Part shown: positions 9,019 to 18,545 of the stretch, in pieces
How the letters are laid out: each line of letters starts with the position of its first letter
How positions within the stretch are numbered: position 1 is the first letter of the stretch
Assembly (NCBI RefSeq): GCF_003940805.1
Contig: NZ_CP034328.1
Location: 2,152,001-2,216,000 of the forward strand
DNA from: Tabrizicola piscis
GTDB lineage: Bacteria; Pseudomonadota; Alphaproteobacteria; Rhodobacterales; Rhodobacteraceae
Direction of reading: 5' to 3'
Length of the DNA stretch: 64,000 nt
Translations under genes and position numbers: made by a program
The notes under the pieces: generated by a model
What the model was told of the DNA's origin: nothing
What the model saw: the letters and a program-made list of their open reading frames with translations, nothing else
Database searches by the model: none

Positions 9019-10395
9019 ATGGGCAAGACCGATTGGAAGGCAGAAGCCAAGGCGCTGAAGAAGAAGGTCCGCAAGCTGAAAGACGGACTGACAGCGGCAG
9101 CAGGCCCCGTCGCCGAAGCGGTGGGGGATGCGGTCGGCGATGTCATCGCCGCTGCCAAGAAGGCGATGAAGCCGGTGTCACCGCTTGCGCCCGCCAGCTT
9201 TCCCGCGCTTCCGGCGATCCGTGGCGTGGAATTCGCCGCGGTCGAGGCCGCGGTCCGCTACCAGAACCGCAAGGACGTGATGCTGGTCCGCCTTGCCCCC
9301 GGCACGGCGATGGCGGGGGTCTTTACCCGCTCCACCACCCGGTCGGCCTGCGTGCGGGATTGCCAGGCGAAGTTGGCGCTCAAGGCCGGAACGGCGGGGG
9401 CCGCGATCATCGTGAACTCTGGCAACTCCAACGCTTTCACCGGCAAGCTTGGCGATGAGGCGGTGGCCGCCATCACCAGCGCAGTGGCCGATGGCTTGGC
9501 CATGCCGCCGTCGCGGGTGTTTTCCTCATCCACCGGGGTGATCGGTGAGCCGCTTCCCCATGACCGGATCACTGCGAAAGTCCCTGATCTTGTGGCGGAC
9601 CTGCGGGAAGACGCCATCGAGATGGCCGCCCATGCGATGATGACCACCGACACCTTCCCCAAAGGTGCCGGTGCCACTGTGCAAGGCGATGGCGGCACGA
9701 TCCATATCGCCGGCATCGCCAAGGGGTCGGGCATGATCGCACCGGATATGGCGACGATGCTGGTCTATATCTTCACGGACGCCAAGATTGCGCCCGCCGC
9801 GCTGCAACGGATGGTGTCGCGGAACGTGGACAGCACCTTCAACTCCATCACCGTGGACAGCGACACGTCCACGTCTGACACGCTGCTTGTCGCCGCCACG
9901 GGCCAGTCTGACGCGGCTGAAGTGAAAGGCCCGGTCGCCAAGGCGTTTGAGACCGCGCTGCACGGCGTGATGCGCGATCTGGCGTTGCAAGTGGTCCGCG
10001 ATGGTGAGGGGGCCACGAAACTGGTGGAAGTGCGCGTTACCGGTGCCGCCACGGATGAAGACGCCGCCAAAGCCGCATTCGCCATCGCGAACTCACCATT
10101 GGTGAAGACCGCCGTTGCTGGGCAGGACCCGAACTGGGGCCGCATCGTCGCCGCCATCGGCAAATCTGGTGCTATGGCGGAGCGTGACCGGCTTTCCATC
10201 CGCTTCGGTGACATTCTCGTTGCCGAAAAGGGCTGGCGCGCGCCCGACTACAAGGAAGAAGACGGGGCGGAGTACATGCTTCGGCCAGAGCTGCTGATCC
10301 ACGTTGACCTTGGCCTTGGCCGTGCAAAACGGTCGGTCTGGACCTGCGACCTCACTGCCCGCTATGTCGAGATCAACGCAGACTATCGGTCCTGA
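9019..10395 (+). CDS. argJ: Bifunctional glutamate N-acetyltransferase / amino-acid acetyltransferase ArgJ
   Basis: Transfers acetyl from N-acetylornithine to glutamate in the cyclic arginine pathway (and possibly makes N-acetylglutamate from acetyl-CoA). The autoprocessing motif is present as APDMATMLVYIF near residue 240; cleavage before the Thr would give alpha and beta chains. 458 residues is about 50 longer than usual: residues 1-50 are a Lys/Ala-rich amphipathic stretch (WKAEAKALKKKVRKLK...AAAKKAMKP) before the normal N-terminus (VSPLAPASFPALPAI). Start 9019 has a purine-rich site upstream (AAGGAACAGGGGG). argG is at 44885 in this window. Confidence 0.95.
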   Translation: MGKTDWKAEAKALKKKVRKLKDGLTAAAGPVAEAVGDAVGDVIAAAKKAMKPVSPLAPASFPALPAIRGVEFAAVEAAVRYQNRKDVMLVRLAPGTAMAGVFTRSTTRSACVRDCQAKLALKAGTAGAAIIVNSGNSNAFTGKLGDEAVAAITSAVADGLAMPPSRVFSSSTGVIGEPLPHDRITAKVPDLVADLREDAIEMAAHAMMTTDTFPKGAGATVQGDGGTIHIAGIAKGSGMIAPDMATMLVYIFTDAKIAPAALQRMVSRNVDSTFNSITVDSDTSTSDTLLVAATGQSDAAEVKGPVAKAFETALHGVMRDLALQVVRDGEGATKLVEVRVTGAATDEDAAKAAFAIANSPLVKTAVAGQDPNWGRIVAAIGKSGAMAERDRLSIRFGDILVAEKGWRAPDYKEEDGAEYMLRPELLIHVDLGLGRAKRSVWTCDLTARYVEINADYRS

Positions 10396-10415
10396 CCCAC
10401 GTCTGCGTTTTCCCT

Positions 10416-10462
10416 TGCAAAAATATCCCACGGGGGGCTCGGGGGGTGTGAAACCCCCCGAG
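10416..10462 (-). repeat. Intergenic hairpin repeat, copy A (TTTCACA-loop family)
   Basis: Stem CTCGGGGGG / CCCCCCGAG (10438-10446, 10454-10462) around a 7-base loop that reads TTTCACA on the minus strand, followed on that strand by CCCCCCGTGGGATATTTTTG. Copies B (52617) and C (55631) share the loop, the C-rich run and the TATTT tail. Copy A lies between the co-directional argJ and mutT. Confidence 0.75.
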
Positions 10463-10481
10463 GTTTCAACAAGGCCAACCT

Positions 10482-10880
10482 ATGAAGATCATCCTCGTTT
10501 CCGCCGTCGCGCTGATTGATCCTGACGGCCGCGTGCTTCTGGCCCAGCGGCCCGAGGGCAAGTCGCTCGCCGGCCTGTGGGAATTTCCCGGCGGCAAGGT
10601 TGAACCGGGGGAAACGCCGGAAGCCGCCCTGATCCGTGAGTTGAAAGAGGAACTGGACATCGACACTTGGTCCAGCTGCCTTGCGCCGCTGACATTTGCC
10701 AGCCACAGCTACCCTGACTTCCACCTGTTGATGCCGCTTTTTGCCTGCCGCCGCTGGCAGGGAACCGCGCGACCGACCGAAGGGCAGACGCTGGCCTGGG
10801 TTAAGCCCAGCGCATTGCGGGACTATCCGATGCCGCCGGCTGACCTGCCGCTGATCCCGATCCTGCGCGATTGGCTGTAG
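10482..10880 (+). CDS. mutT: MutT-type Nudix hydrolase (8-oxo-dGTP diphosphatase)
   Basis: 132 residues. Hydrolyses oxidised GTP species such as 8-oxo-dGTP so that they are not incorporated into DNA. A canonical Nudix box is present (GGKVEPGETPEAALIRELKEELDI, about residues 36-59, given here as a motif with all catalytic Glu residues), preceded by the LAQRPEGKSLAGLWEFPGG region typical of MutT rather than of other Nudix classes. Starts 86 bases after argJ, beyond repeat copy A; a perfect long hairpin begins 5 bases after its stop. Confidence 0.9.
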   Translation: MKIILVSAVALIDPDGRVLLAQRPEGKSLAGLWEFPGGKVEPGETPEAALIRELKEELDIDTWSSCLAPLTFASHSYPDFHLLMPLFACRRWQGTARPTEGQTLAWVKPSALRDYPMPPADLPLIPILRDWL

Positions 10881-10885
10881 AACAG

Positions 10886-10956
10886 ACGCTCGTCGAGCAC
10901 TTCGTGCACTCCTCGCTTGCCGTCCGCGAGGAGTGCACGAAGTGCTCGACGAGCGT
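10886..10956. repeat. 31-bp perfect inverted repeat filling the mutT/infB gap
   Basis: Arms 10886-10916 and 10926-10956 are exact reverse complements (31 bp) around a 9-base spacer. It starts 5 bases after the mutT stop and ends 7 bases before the infB stop, so it occupies nearly the whole gap between the two convergent genes. Each arm also contains a smaller palindrome, GCACTTCGTGC. Neither strand has a T tract after the stem, so it is not a textbook intrinsic terminator; a bidirectional transcription barrier or RNA-stabilising hairpin is likely. Confidence 0.85.
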
Positions 10957-10963
10957 TCCCGCC

Positions 10964-13552
10964 TCAGGCCAGCGTGCGCTGGACCTCTTCCCGTTCGAAG
11001 ATTTCGATCACGTCGCCGGGACGGATATCTTCGTAGCGTTCGAAGGCCATGCCGCATTCCTGACCGGACTGGACTTCCTTCACTTCGTCCTTGAAGCGCT
11101 TCAGCGTCTTCAGCGTGCCCTCGTGGATCACGACGCTGTCGCGCAGCAGGCGCACCCCAGCCGACCGGCGCGCAACGCCTTCGGTGACAAGGCAACCTGC
11201 CACCTGACCGACGCCCGTGACCTTGAAGACTTCCTTGATCGTCGCATAACCAATGAACGTCTCACGCACTTCGGCCTTCAGCAGGCCCGAGGCAGCGGCT
11301 TTGATGTCATCCACCAGATCGTAGATGATCGAGTAATAGCGGATCTCGACCCCCTTCTGGTTGGCGGACTGGCGGGCGGACGCATTGGCCCGCACGTTGA
11401 AGCCGATGATCGGGGCCTTCGACGCCTCGGCCAGACCCACATCCGTATCGGTGATCGCACCGACGCCCGAATGCAGCACGCGGACGCGGACTTCATCGTT
11501 GCCGATCTTTTCCATCGCTTGAACGATGGCTTCAGCAGAGCCCTGCACGTCAGCCTTGATCAGGATCGGCAGTTCGGCAACCGACTGGTCGGCCTTGGCC
11601 TTGGCCATCAACTGTTCCAGCGTGGTCGCGGCACCGGCTGCGGCGCGCTTGTCCTTGGCGGTCTTGATCCGGTAGTCGGCGATTTCACGCGCCTGAGCCT
11701 CGGTCTCGACCACGTTCAGCGTGTCACCGGCCGAGGGCGTGCCGGACAGGCCCAGCACTTCCACCGGAACCGACGGACCAGCCTCCATCACCGTTTCGCC
11801 CTGATCGTTGATCAGCGCGCGAACCTTGCCCCACTGTTCGCCGACAACAAAGATATCGCCTTTGCGCAGTGTGCCGTTCTGGACCAGAACCGTCGCGACG
11901 GGGCCACGGCCCACATCCAGCTTGGCCTCGATTACGGCACCGCTTGCCGCCCGCTTCGGGTTGGCGCGAAGTTCCAGAAGTTCGGCCTGCAGGGCAATCG
12001 CCTCCAGCAGGTTATCAAGGCCCTTGCCGGTCTTGGCAGACACCTCGACGTCCTGCACATCACCGGACATCGCTTCCACGACGACTTCGTGCTGCAGCAG
12101 GTCCGTGCGGACCTTTTGCGGATCGGCGTCGTACTTGTCGATCTTGTTGATCGCCACGATCATCGGCACCTTGGCCGCTTTCGCGTGGGCAATCGCCTCG
12201 ACCGTCTGGGGCATCACGGCGTCATCAGCCGCGACGACCAGCACGACGATATCCGTCACCGAGGCCCCGCGTGACCGCATCGAGGTAAAGGCAGCGTGGC
12301 CGGGCGTGTCAAGGAAGGTGATCTTGGCACCAGCATCGGTGTTCACCTGATAAGCGCCGATGTGCTGGGTGATCCCACCCGCCTCGCCCGAGACGACGTT
12401 GGCCTTGCGGATTGCGTCCAGCAGGCTGGTCTTGCCGTGGTCGACGTGACCCATGATCGTAACGATCGGCGGGCGCGACAGCAGGTTTTCGTCCGAGTCC
12501 TTGACCGTGTCGATGACCTGTTCCACGTCCGCATCCGACACGCGGACAGCCTTGTGGCCAAATTCCTCGATCACCAGTTCGGCGGTATCGGCGTCGATGG
12601 GCTGGTTCATCGTGACCATCATGCCCATCTTCATGAGCGATTTGACCACGTCAGCCGCGCGTTCGGCCATCCGGTTGGCCAGTTCGCTGACCACGATGGT
12701 TTCCGGCAGCTGCACGTCGCGCACCTGCTTTTCGGCCTTCTGGCCCAGACCCAGCGCCTTGGCGCGGGCCTTTTCCTGCTTGCGCTTCATCGCGGCAAGG
12801 CTGCGGGTACGTCCGCCCTCACCTGCCAGCGCGTCGTTCAGCGTCAGCTTGCCGGTGCGGCGTGCGTCTTCGCCGGTGGTGCGCTTGGCGCCACGGTCGC
12901 GTTCGGCGTCACGCTCACGTTCGGTCTTGCGCGGGGCAAGGCCGGGCTTGGCACTGGCCGGACCGCGCGGATCGCCACCGGGGGTGGACGGGTTCGCGGC
13001 AGGCTTTGCAGCCGCAGCCTCGGTCGCCGCCGGTGCAGGCGTATTCGACCGTGGCCGGGTGCCCAGAACATCGGCGCGACGGGCTTCGGCAGCGGCCACG
13101 CGGGCGGCAGCTTCGGCCTTGGCGGCGCGATCTTCCTCTTCAGCCTTGGCGCGGAGCGCTTCGATCCGTTCGCGGTCTTCCCGCTCTTTCGTCTCAATCT
13201 CTTCGCGGCGGCGAGCGCGGTCTTCTTCGCGCAGGCGGTCTTCCTCGGCGCGGCGGACCGCGTCTTCAGCTTCACGCGCTTTGGCGGCGCGCAGGGCGGC
13301 CATGCGGCGGTCCATTTCGGCATCCGAGATGCCGGCGGGGCGCTTGGAAGGATCACCGTAGTTGGTGGGCGTGGCCGATTGGCCCGCGCCGGGGGTGCCC
13401 GGCTTGGGTGCGGCGGTGGGAACCACCACGCGCTTCCGTTTGGTTTCGACCACAACGCTCTTGGTACGGCCATGGCTGAAGCTTTGCTTCACCTGTCCGG
13501 AACGGGGGGCGCCCCCGAGGCCAAGAGGTTTCTTGCCGTCTGTATCGCTCAT
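10964..13552 (-). CDS. infB: Translation initiation factor IF-2
   Basis: GTPase that brings initiator fMet-tRNA to the 30S subunit and promotes subunit joining. 862 residues: an N-terminal IF2_N element, a long charged Glu/Arg/Ala-rich linker (about residues 90-260, rich in EERERREE-like repeats), a second IF2_N region, then the G domain with [12 protein letters not shown] near residue 370, DTPGHAAF and NKIDK, followed by domains II-IV. Last gene of the rimP-nusA-ylxR-infB operon, 5 bases behind ylxR. rbfA and truB do not follow here, unlike in many bacteria; the operon ends at the 31-bp hairpin. Confidence 0.98.
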   Translation of the reverse strand: MSDTDGKKPLGLGGAPRSGQVKQSFSHGRTKSVVVETKRKRVVVPTAAPKPGTPGAGQSATPTNYGDPSKRPAGISDAEMDRRMAALRAAKAREAEDAVRRAEEDRLREEDRARRREEIETKEREDRERIEALRAKAEEEDRAAKAEAAARVAAAEARRADVLGTRPRSNTPAPAATEAAAAKPAANPSTPGGDPRGPASAKPGLAPRKTERERDAERDRGAKRTTGEDARRTGKLTLNDALAGEGGRTRSLAAMKRKQEKARAKALGLGQKAEKQVRDVQLPETIVVSELANRMAERAADVVKSLMKMGMMVTMNQPIDADTAELVIEEFGHKAVRVSDADVEQVIDTVKDSDENLLSRPPIVTIMGHVDHGKTSLLDAIRKANVVSGEAGGITQHIGAYQVNTDAGAKITFLDTPGHAAFTSMRSRGASVTDIVVLVVAADDAVMPQTVEAIAHAKAAKVPMIVAINKIDKYDADPQKVRTDLLQHEVVVEAMSGDVQDVEVSAKTGKGLDNLLEAIALQAELLELRANPKRAASGAVIEAKLDVGRGPVATVLVQNGTLRKGDIFVVGEQWGKVRALINDQGETVMEAGPSVPVEVLGLSGTPSAGDTLNVVETEAQAREIADYRIKTAKDKRAAAGAATTLEQLMAKAKADQSVAELPILIKADVQGSAEAIVQAMEKIGNDEVRVRVLHSGVGAITDTDVGLAEASKAPIIGFNVRANASARQSANQKGVEIRYYSIIYDLVDDIKAAASGLLKAEVRETFIGYATIKEVFKVTGVGQVAGCLVTEGVARRSAGVRLLRDSVVIHEGTLKTLKRFKDEVKEVQSGQECGMAFERYEDIRPGDVIEIFEREEVQRTLA

Positions 13553-13557
13553 GCGTC

Positions 13558-14187
13558 CTACGTATCCTTCATGGCGGTCGTGCCGCCGTCCTGCCCACCA
13601 GCCCGAAGGCCGGCAAGCTTTGCCGCTTCCTCTACAACACGCGTCCTGAGTCCACCAGCGGCAAGCGCGGCGTGTATCGCACGTTCGCGCCCGAATGCCA
13701 AACCGATTTCCCCAGCTGTCAGCACACCGATAAAGCCGTTCTTTCCTTCGGGCGCGTGCAGCTTGGTCTTGCCGCGTTCCGACCCGTCACTGGCCTGGAT
13801 CAGCGTTGCCGCCGTGCCCTTGGCCAGCCAGTCCTTGACCTTCTCATATCCCATCACCGCATCGCCGGCCTTGCGGGCCAAACTAAGCGTGTCGATCACC
13901 CGCTTGCGAACCAGCTGTTCGACCAGTTCGGGCAGGTTGTCCGGCACTTTGACCGCTTGCCGCGCAGCGCGCGAGAAGAGGTTTTTCTTCGCCGCAAGCG
14001 CCAAAGCCGCCCGGTCAGCCGCGACATAGATGCCCCGCCCCGGGAGCTTGCCCATGATATCGGGCACGATCATGCCATCAGGGCCAACGCAAAAGCGGAT
14101 CAATCCCGCTTTTGGTTGGCTTTCCCCGGTCGCAATGCACTTGCGTTCCGGTTCGTCCTGATCTTTTTCCCGGCCGCCGCGCGTCAT
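13558..14187 (-). CDS. YlxR/DUF448 RNA-binding protein fused to L7Ae-like domain
   Basis: 209 residues with two parts. Residues about 12-95 are YlxR-like (RKCIATGE, then [14 protein letters not shown]), a small nucleic-acid-binding fold always found beside nusA. Residues about 100-205 look like a ribosomal L7Ae/YlxQ-type domain ([19 protein letters not shown]). In Firmicutes ylxR and ylxQ are separate genes between nusA and infB; here both are in one protein, the usual alphaproteobacterial arrangement. It is 24 bases after nusA and 5 before infB. A role in transcription or ribosome assembly is inferred from context. Confidence 0.88.
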   Translation of the reverse strand: MTRGGREKDQDEPERKCIATGESQPKAGLIRFCVGPDGMIVPDIMGKLPGRGIYVAADRAALALAAKKNLFSRAARQAVKVPDNLPELVEQLVRKRVIDTLSLARKAGDAVMGYEKVKDWLAKGTAATLIQASDGSERGKTKLHAPEGKNGFIGVLTAGEIGLAFGRERAIHAALAAGGLRTRVVEEAAKLAGLRAGGQDGGTTAMKDT

Positions 14188-14211
14188 GCGCTGGGTTTCC
14201 GAGGTCTGAAA

Positions 14212-15822
14212 TCAGACCTCGGCCTCCTCGTCTTCGGCCACGTCTTCGGCGGGCTGTTCCAGATCGGCGGGGTCAACCCAGCCCAGCATGACCCGGGCGG
14301 TCATGATCAGGTGCTGCGCTTCTTCCAGCGTCATGTCGAACTTTTCGAGCACGCCTTCGTCCTTCTTGCGCGCGCCGTTTTCGGTGGTCCAGCCGCCAGC
14401 CAGTTCCCAGTCGGCGCAGGTGGCGAAGTCTTCCAGCGTCTTGATACCGTCATGGCCAAGCGCCTCAAGCATCTGGGGGGTCAGGCCTTCAAAGCCGACA
14501 AGGCTGTCTTCCACACCCAAGGCGCGGGCGTTTTCCATGGCCTTGGCGTTGGCAGCCTCAAGGTAGTCGCGCGCCCGGGCCTGAAGCTCGCCGGCGGTGC
14601 CTTCATCGAAGCCGTCGATCGACAGAAGTTCGTCCAGATCGACGTAAGCGACTTCTTCCAGGTTGGTGAAGCCTTCGGCGACCAGCAGTTGCGCCATCAT
14701 CTCGTCAACGTCCAGCGTGTCCATGAACAGCTTGGTGCGTTCGGCGAATTCGGCCTGACGGCGGGCGGATTCTTCGGCCTCGGTCATGATGTCGATATCA
14801 AGGCCCGTCAGCTGGCTGGCCAGACGGACGTTCTGGCCACGGCGGCCGATGGCCAGGGAGAGTTGCTCATCCGGCACCACGACTTCGATCTTGCCGGCCT
14901 CTTCGTCGATCACTACCTTGGAGACTTCGGCAGGCTGCAGCGCGTTCACAAGGAACGTCGCCTGATCCTGGTTCCACGGAATGATGTCGATCTTTTCGCC
15001 CTGCAGTTCGTTCACCACGGCCTGCACGCGGCTGCCGCGCATACCGACGCAGGCACCCACGGGATCGATGGAGTTGTCATAGCTGATCACGGCGATCTTG
15101 GCGCGCGACCCCGGATCACGGGCGACGGCCTTGATTTCGATGATGCCGTCGTAGATTTCCGGCACTTCCATCTTGAACAGTTCGGCCATGAACTGCGGGT
15201 CGGTCCGCGACAGGAAGACCTGCGGACCGCGCGGTTCGCGGCGGACGTCCTTGATGAAGCAGCGGATGCGGTCGCCGATGCGGTAGGCTTCGCGGCCGAT
15301 CTTTTCATTCCGGCGCAGGATGCCTTCGCCGCGCCCGATGTCGACGATGACGTTGCCGTATTCCTCGCGCTTGACGGCGCCGTTGATGATCGTGCCCTTG
15401 CGGTCCTTGAATTCCTCGAACTGGCGGTCACGCTCGGCTTCGCGGACCTTTTGCAGGATCACCTGCTTGGCCGATTGCGCGGCGATACGGCCAAGGTCCA
15501 CCGGGGGAACCTCATCCACGATCTCGTCGCCGATCTGCGGGTCGGCAAGAAAGCCCTTGGCCTGCTTTACCGTCACCTGGGCATGGTGGTTTTCCACAGC
15601 CTCATCCTCAACCACCGTGCGGACGCGGGTGAAGGAGGCGCGGCCGGTCTTCCGGTCGATCTTGACGCGAATGTCCATTTCCGCGCCGTAGCGCGACTTG
15701 GCGGCCCGGGCGAGGCTGTCTTCCATCGCCTGGATCACCAGTTCCGGGTCGATCATCTTTTCGCGCGCCACCGCTTCGGCGGTCTGCAGAAGCTCAAGCT
15801 GGTTGGCTGACGTGATTGCCAT
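14212..15822 (-). CDS. nusA: Transcription termination/antitermination factor NusA
   Basis: Binds RNA polymerase and nascent RNA, modulating pausing, termination and antitermination. 536 residues: N-terminal polymerase-binding domain, an S1 domain (about residues 135-200), two KH domains (around [21 protein letters not shown] and [14 protein letters not shown]) and C-terminal acidic repeat domains (helix-hairpin-helix-like [21 protein letters not shown]) ending in an acidic tail. Second gene of the operon, 17 bases after rimP. It may act on the terminator in its own operon leader (16461-16485). Confidence 0.97.
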   Translation of the reverse strand: MAITSANQLELLQTAEAVAREKMIDPELVIQAMEDSLARAAKSRYGAEMDIRVKIDRKTGRASFTRVRTVVEDEAVENHHAQVTVKQAKGFLADPQIGDEIVDEVPPVDLGRIAAQSAKQVILQKVREAERDRQFEEFKDRKGTIINGAVKREEYGNVIVDIGRGEGILRRNEKIGREAYRIGDRIRCFIKDVRREPRGPQVFLSRTDPQFMAELFKMEVPEIYDGIIEIKAVARDPGSRAKIAVISYDNSIDPVGACVGMRGSRVQAVVNELQGEKIDIIPWNQDQATFLVNALQPAEVSKVVIDEEAGKIEVVVPDEQLSLAIGRRGQNVRLASQLTGLDIDIMTEAEESARRQAEFAERTKLFMDTLDVDEMMAQLLVAEGFTNLEEVAYVDLDELLSIDGFDEGTAGELQARARDYLEAANAKAMENARALGVEDSLVGFEGLTPQMLEALGHDGIKTLEDFATCADWELAGGWTTENGARKKDEGVLEKFDMTLEEAQHLIMTARVMLGWVDPADLEQPAEDVAEDEEAEV

Positions 15823-15839
15823 GGGTCGTAACTCCCGCC

Positions 15840-16445
15840 CTAGTGTTTCGTTTCCGGGGTGGGCGCATCGTCCTCGTCCCCGTCAATTTCTTCGATTTCG
15901 TCGAACTGGCCGTCCTGCGGTTCGGCCACTTTCTTCTGGCGCAGCATTTCGCTGATCAACTCATCCGTGAGGATCAGCTTGGCATCGCTAAGCCAGTCGA
16001 ATTTAAGCCCGATGGTCAGCTCTGCCCCGGCCTCTTCGATGGTGATCAGGACTTCATCCCCCTCCACCCCCGCAAGCGCGCCCTTGAAGCGGCGGCGGCC
16101 GTCGATCAGTTCAGATGTTTCAACCCGGGCTTCCCAGCCCTTCCACATCTCGAAATCCTTCAGCCGGGTCAGCGGCCGGTCGATCCCGGGGCTGGAGACT
16201 TCCAGCACATAGTTTTCCTCGATCGGGTCTTCCACGTCCAGAACGGCAGAAACGGCGGTCGAGATATCGCCGCATTCATCCACGCCAATGCCGCCGTCAG
16301 GCCGGTCTGCCATGATCTGCAGCACCCGGGTCTTGCCGCCCATAAGCCGCACGCGCACAAGTTCAAACCCCAGCCCTTCGATGGCGGGGGTGATGATCTC
16401 GGCCAGGCGGCGGTCAATGGCAGACTTGGCGATCAGGTCGGACAT
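15840..16445 (-). CDS. rimP: Ribosome maturation factor RimP
   Basis: Needed for assembly of the 30S subunit. 201 residues: N-terminal RimP domain with [11 protein letters not shown] and the conserved [16 protein letters not shown] motif (here [18 protein letters not shown], about residues 80-97), a C-terminal SH3-like domain and an acidic tail ([11 protein letters not shown]). Start 16445 ([11 protein letters not shown]) is preceded by GGAA; the open frame continues 96 codons upstream but crosses a terminator hairpin and is non-coding in character. First gene of the operon. Confidence 0.95.
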   Translation of the reverse strand: MSDLIAKSAIDRRLAEIITPAIEGLGFELVRVRLMGGKTRVLQIMADRPDGGIGVDECGDISTAVSAVLDVEDPIEENYVLEVSSPGIDRPLTRLKDFEMWKGWEARVETSELIDGRRRFKGALAGVEGDEVLITIEEAGAELTIGLKFDWLSDAKLILTDELISEMLRQKKVAEPQDGQFDEIEEIDGDEDDAPTPETKH

Positions 16446-16460
16446 GCAGGTTCCAGAAAC

Positions 16461-16485
16461 AAAAAAGCGGGCCCATGCGGCCCGC
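16461..16485 (-). terminator. Intrinsic terminator in the rimP leader (likely attenuator)
   Basis: On the minus strand a 7-bp all-GC stem (GCGGGCC / GGCCCGC, 16467-16473 with 16479-16485) and a 5-base loop are followed directly by six U's (16461-16466). This is a textbook Rho-independent terminator, but it lies 16-40 bases UPSTREAM of the rimP start, inside the leader of the rimP-nusA-ylxR-infB operon, and no gene precedes it on this strand. Attenuation or NusA autoregulation is the natural reading. Confidence 0.8.
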
Positions 16486-16502
16486 CCGTGACGATCGGTA
16501 GC

Positions 16503-16608
16503 TTCGGGTGTGGACCCCGAAACCGCTGTTGAGGGGGATATACGCAGAAGGGGCCGAGTCTGCAAGGGGCTTGGGCGCAGGCGTCTCTTGTCACTTCCAC
16601 GTGACAAG
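16503..16608 (-). promoter_or_regulatory. Further stem-loops in the rimP operon leader
   Basis: Upstream of the leader terminator on the minus strand are two more inverted repeats: an 8-bp perfect stem CTTGTCAC/GTGACAAG (16587-16594, 16601-16608) with a 6-base loop and a 6-bp stem TTCGGG/CCCGAA (16503-16508, 16516-16521). With the terminator they give an ordered three-hairpin leader of roughly 150 nt. I could not identify the promoter or a clear anti-terminator pairing by eye. Confidence 0.5.
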
Positions 16609-16733
16609 GGGAACCGGAGGGCCAGCTTCACATTATTCGGTGGCAGGATGGCACCAGATTGCCGTCGCCAAGATTGCCCCCGCATTGCCAAGCTGCAATA
16701 GTTGGGAGGTAACCCGCAGGAGGGGTGTGTCAT

Positions 16734-18545
16734 ATGCCCGGCGGGCTTGGAAATCTTATCGTCTTGTCAGTGATCGGCGCCTGCCTGTTCGGGCAGCCGG
16801 CACTTGCGCTGGACCGGCTGGATTTTCAGGTGCAGGGCACCGATGCCGACCTGACAAAAACGGTTGAGGGTGCATCGCTTATGCGGTCGCTGCAGGCGCA
16901 GGATCAGACCGACGCGCGTGACCTTCTGGCCGCCGCCCGTGCAGACTATGCCCGCATCTTGGCCGCACTATATGCCAAAGGGCATTATTCGGCGGTCATC
17001 CGCATTCAGGTGGACGGGCGCGAGGCTGCGGATATCCCCACGCTTGGTGCACCCTCTGCGATTTCCCGCATTCTGGTGACGGTAGACCCCGGCACCGCCT
17101 TTCGTCTGGGCACCGCGCGGGTCGATCCCTTGGCCCAGGGCACCGAATTGCCCGAAGCCTTTCGCAGCGGCAACCGTGCCGATAGCGGGCTGATCGGCGA
17201 TGCCGTAGATGTGTCGATCCGGGCGTGGCGCGATGTGGGCTATGCCAAGGCGGCCGTTGCGACAGAAACAGTGGTCGCCGACCACGATACCGCCGTTCTG
17301 GATGTGGACGTGGGCCTTGCCCCCGGCCCACGGCTGCGCTTTGGCAGACTGGCCATCGAAGGCGAGGCGCGCATGCGCGAACGTCGGATCGAAAAGATCG
17401 CCGGGTTGCCCGAGGGCGAGGTTTTCAGCGAAACCGAGTTGCGCCGATCCGAGGAGCGGTTGCGCCGGACGGGCATCTTCAGTTCAGTCACGCTTGTGGA
17501 AGATGAGGCAATCACCGCGCCCGACCTGCTGGGCATCACCGCCACTGTCGTGGAACAAAAACCGCGCCGCTATTCCTTTGGAGCCGAGATTGCCAGCCTG
17601 GACGGCATTTCGCTGACCGGATCATGGCTCCACCGCAACTTGCTGGGCGGGGGTGAGCGGTTGAAGATCGAAGGCGGTGTCACCAACATCGGGTCAGGCG
17701 AAAGCGGTGTCGACTATGCGGTTGGCGTCACGCTGGACCGGCCTGCGACGCTGACCCCGGACACGACAGCGGGTCTGGTCTTTGCCTTCGCCCATCTGGA
17801 CGAGATCGACTATTCCGCCGACGCGGTTGAATTCGGTCTGGCCTTTTCGCACATCTTTTCCGAACAGCTGACAGCCCGCGCGGGTATCACCTATTCCTAT
17901 CAGGACGGCGATGATCCGGGCGGCAACTTCCGCTTCCGCAACCTGTCGCTTCCCCTGGGCCTGACATGGGATCGGCGTAACGACCCGCGAAATGCGACGG
18001 GCGGCACCTATCTGGATGCCACGGTAAAGCCCTTCGTTGGGTTTGGCACCACCGGGTCTGGCGTCCGCGCCACTGTGGACGGTCGGGTCTATCGCAGCTT
18101 GGGCGAACAGGGCCGCTTTGTCATTGCCATCCGGGGGCAGGCCGGGGCGATCGTCGGGCCTGATCTTCTGGAAACCCCACGCGACCAGCTTTTCTTTTCC
18201 GGTGGCGGCGGGACCGTGCGGGGGCAGCCCTACCGGTCCCTTGGTATTCCCGTGACCCGGATGGTTGGGTCCGAGTTCCTGATTGGCGGCCAGTATTTCC
18301 TTGGCGGGTCAATCGAACTGCGCGCCAAGGTGACCGAGCGGATCGGGGTGGTGGGCTTTGTCGATGCCGGCAGCATCGGGCTGGACGGTTTCCTTGACGA
18401 TATCTCTGACCCGCATGCCGGGGCCGGGCTGGGCCTGCGCTATGACACCGGCTTTGGTCCGATCCGGCTGGACGTGGCCGCGCCAGTCAGCGGGACAACC
18501 GGGGACGGCGTGCAGATCTACATCGGACTGGGGCAGGCATTCTGA
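16734..18545 (+). CDS. tamA: Outer-membrane translocation/assembly module TamA (BamA/Omp85 family)
   Basis: 603-residue Omp85-family protein. Signal peptide (about residues 1-26, ending PALALDR), about three POTRA-like periplasmic domains to about residue 270, then a 16-strand-type beta barrel with the surface/lumen motif [10 protein letters not shown] near residue 495 and a terminal aromatic (GLGQAF). Start 16734 is 10 bases after AGGAGG; a GTG at 16725 would be too close. Its stop overlaps the tamB start (TGATG), which together with the family pairing identifies it as TamA rather than BamA. Divergent from the rimP operon. Confidence 0.9.
   Translation: MPGGLGNLIVLSVIGACLFGQPALALDRLDFQVQGTDADLTKTVEGASLMRSLQAQDQTDARDLLAAARADYARILAALYAKGHYSAVIRIQVDGREAADIPTLGAPSAISRILVTVDPGTAFRLGTARVDPLAQGTELPEAFRSGNRADSGLIGDAVDVSIRAWRDVGYAKAAVATETVVADHDTAVLDVDVGLAPGPRLRFGRLAIEGEARMRERRIEKIAGLPEGEVFSETELRRSEERLRRTGIFSSVTLVEDEAITAPDLLGITATVVEQKPRRYSFGAEIASLDGISLTGSWLHRNLLGGGERLKIEGGVTNIGSGESGVDYAVGVTLDRPATLTPDTTAGLVFAFAHLDEIDYSADAVEFGLAFSHIFSEQLTARAGITYSYQDGDDPGGNFRFRNLSLPLGLTWDRRNDPRNATGGTYLDATVKPFVGFGTTGSGVRATVDGRVYRSLGEQGRFVIAIRGQAGAIVGPDLLETPRDQLFFSGGGGTVRGQPYRSLGIPVTRMVGSEFLIGGQYFLGGSIELRAKVTERIGVVGFVDAGSIGLDGFLDDISDPHAGAGLGLRYDTGFGPIRLDVAAPVSGTTGDGVQIYIGLGQAF

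Noticed and set aside
10886..10956. Possible CRISPR, tRNA or transposon end
   Set aside because: Only one hairpin, no spaced repeats, no tRNA cloverleaf consensus and no transposase; it is better described as an inverted repeat.
12296..15810. Long plus-strand open frames opposite infB, ylxR and nusA (577 and 712 codons)
   Set aside because: Shadow frames of GC-rich genes with strong homology on the minus strand; composition (His/Gly/Arg-rich) is typical of antisense translation.
16491..16733. tRNA-fMet (metY-like) gene upstream of rimP
   Set aside because: No acceptor stem, anticodon arm or CCA-adjacent TpsiC motif can be found on either strand.
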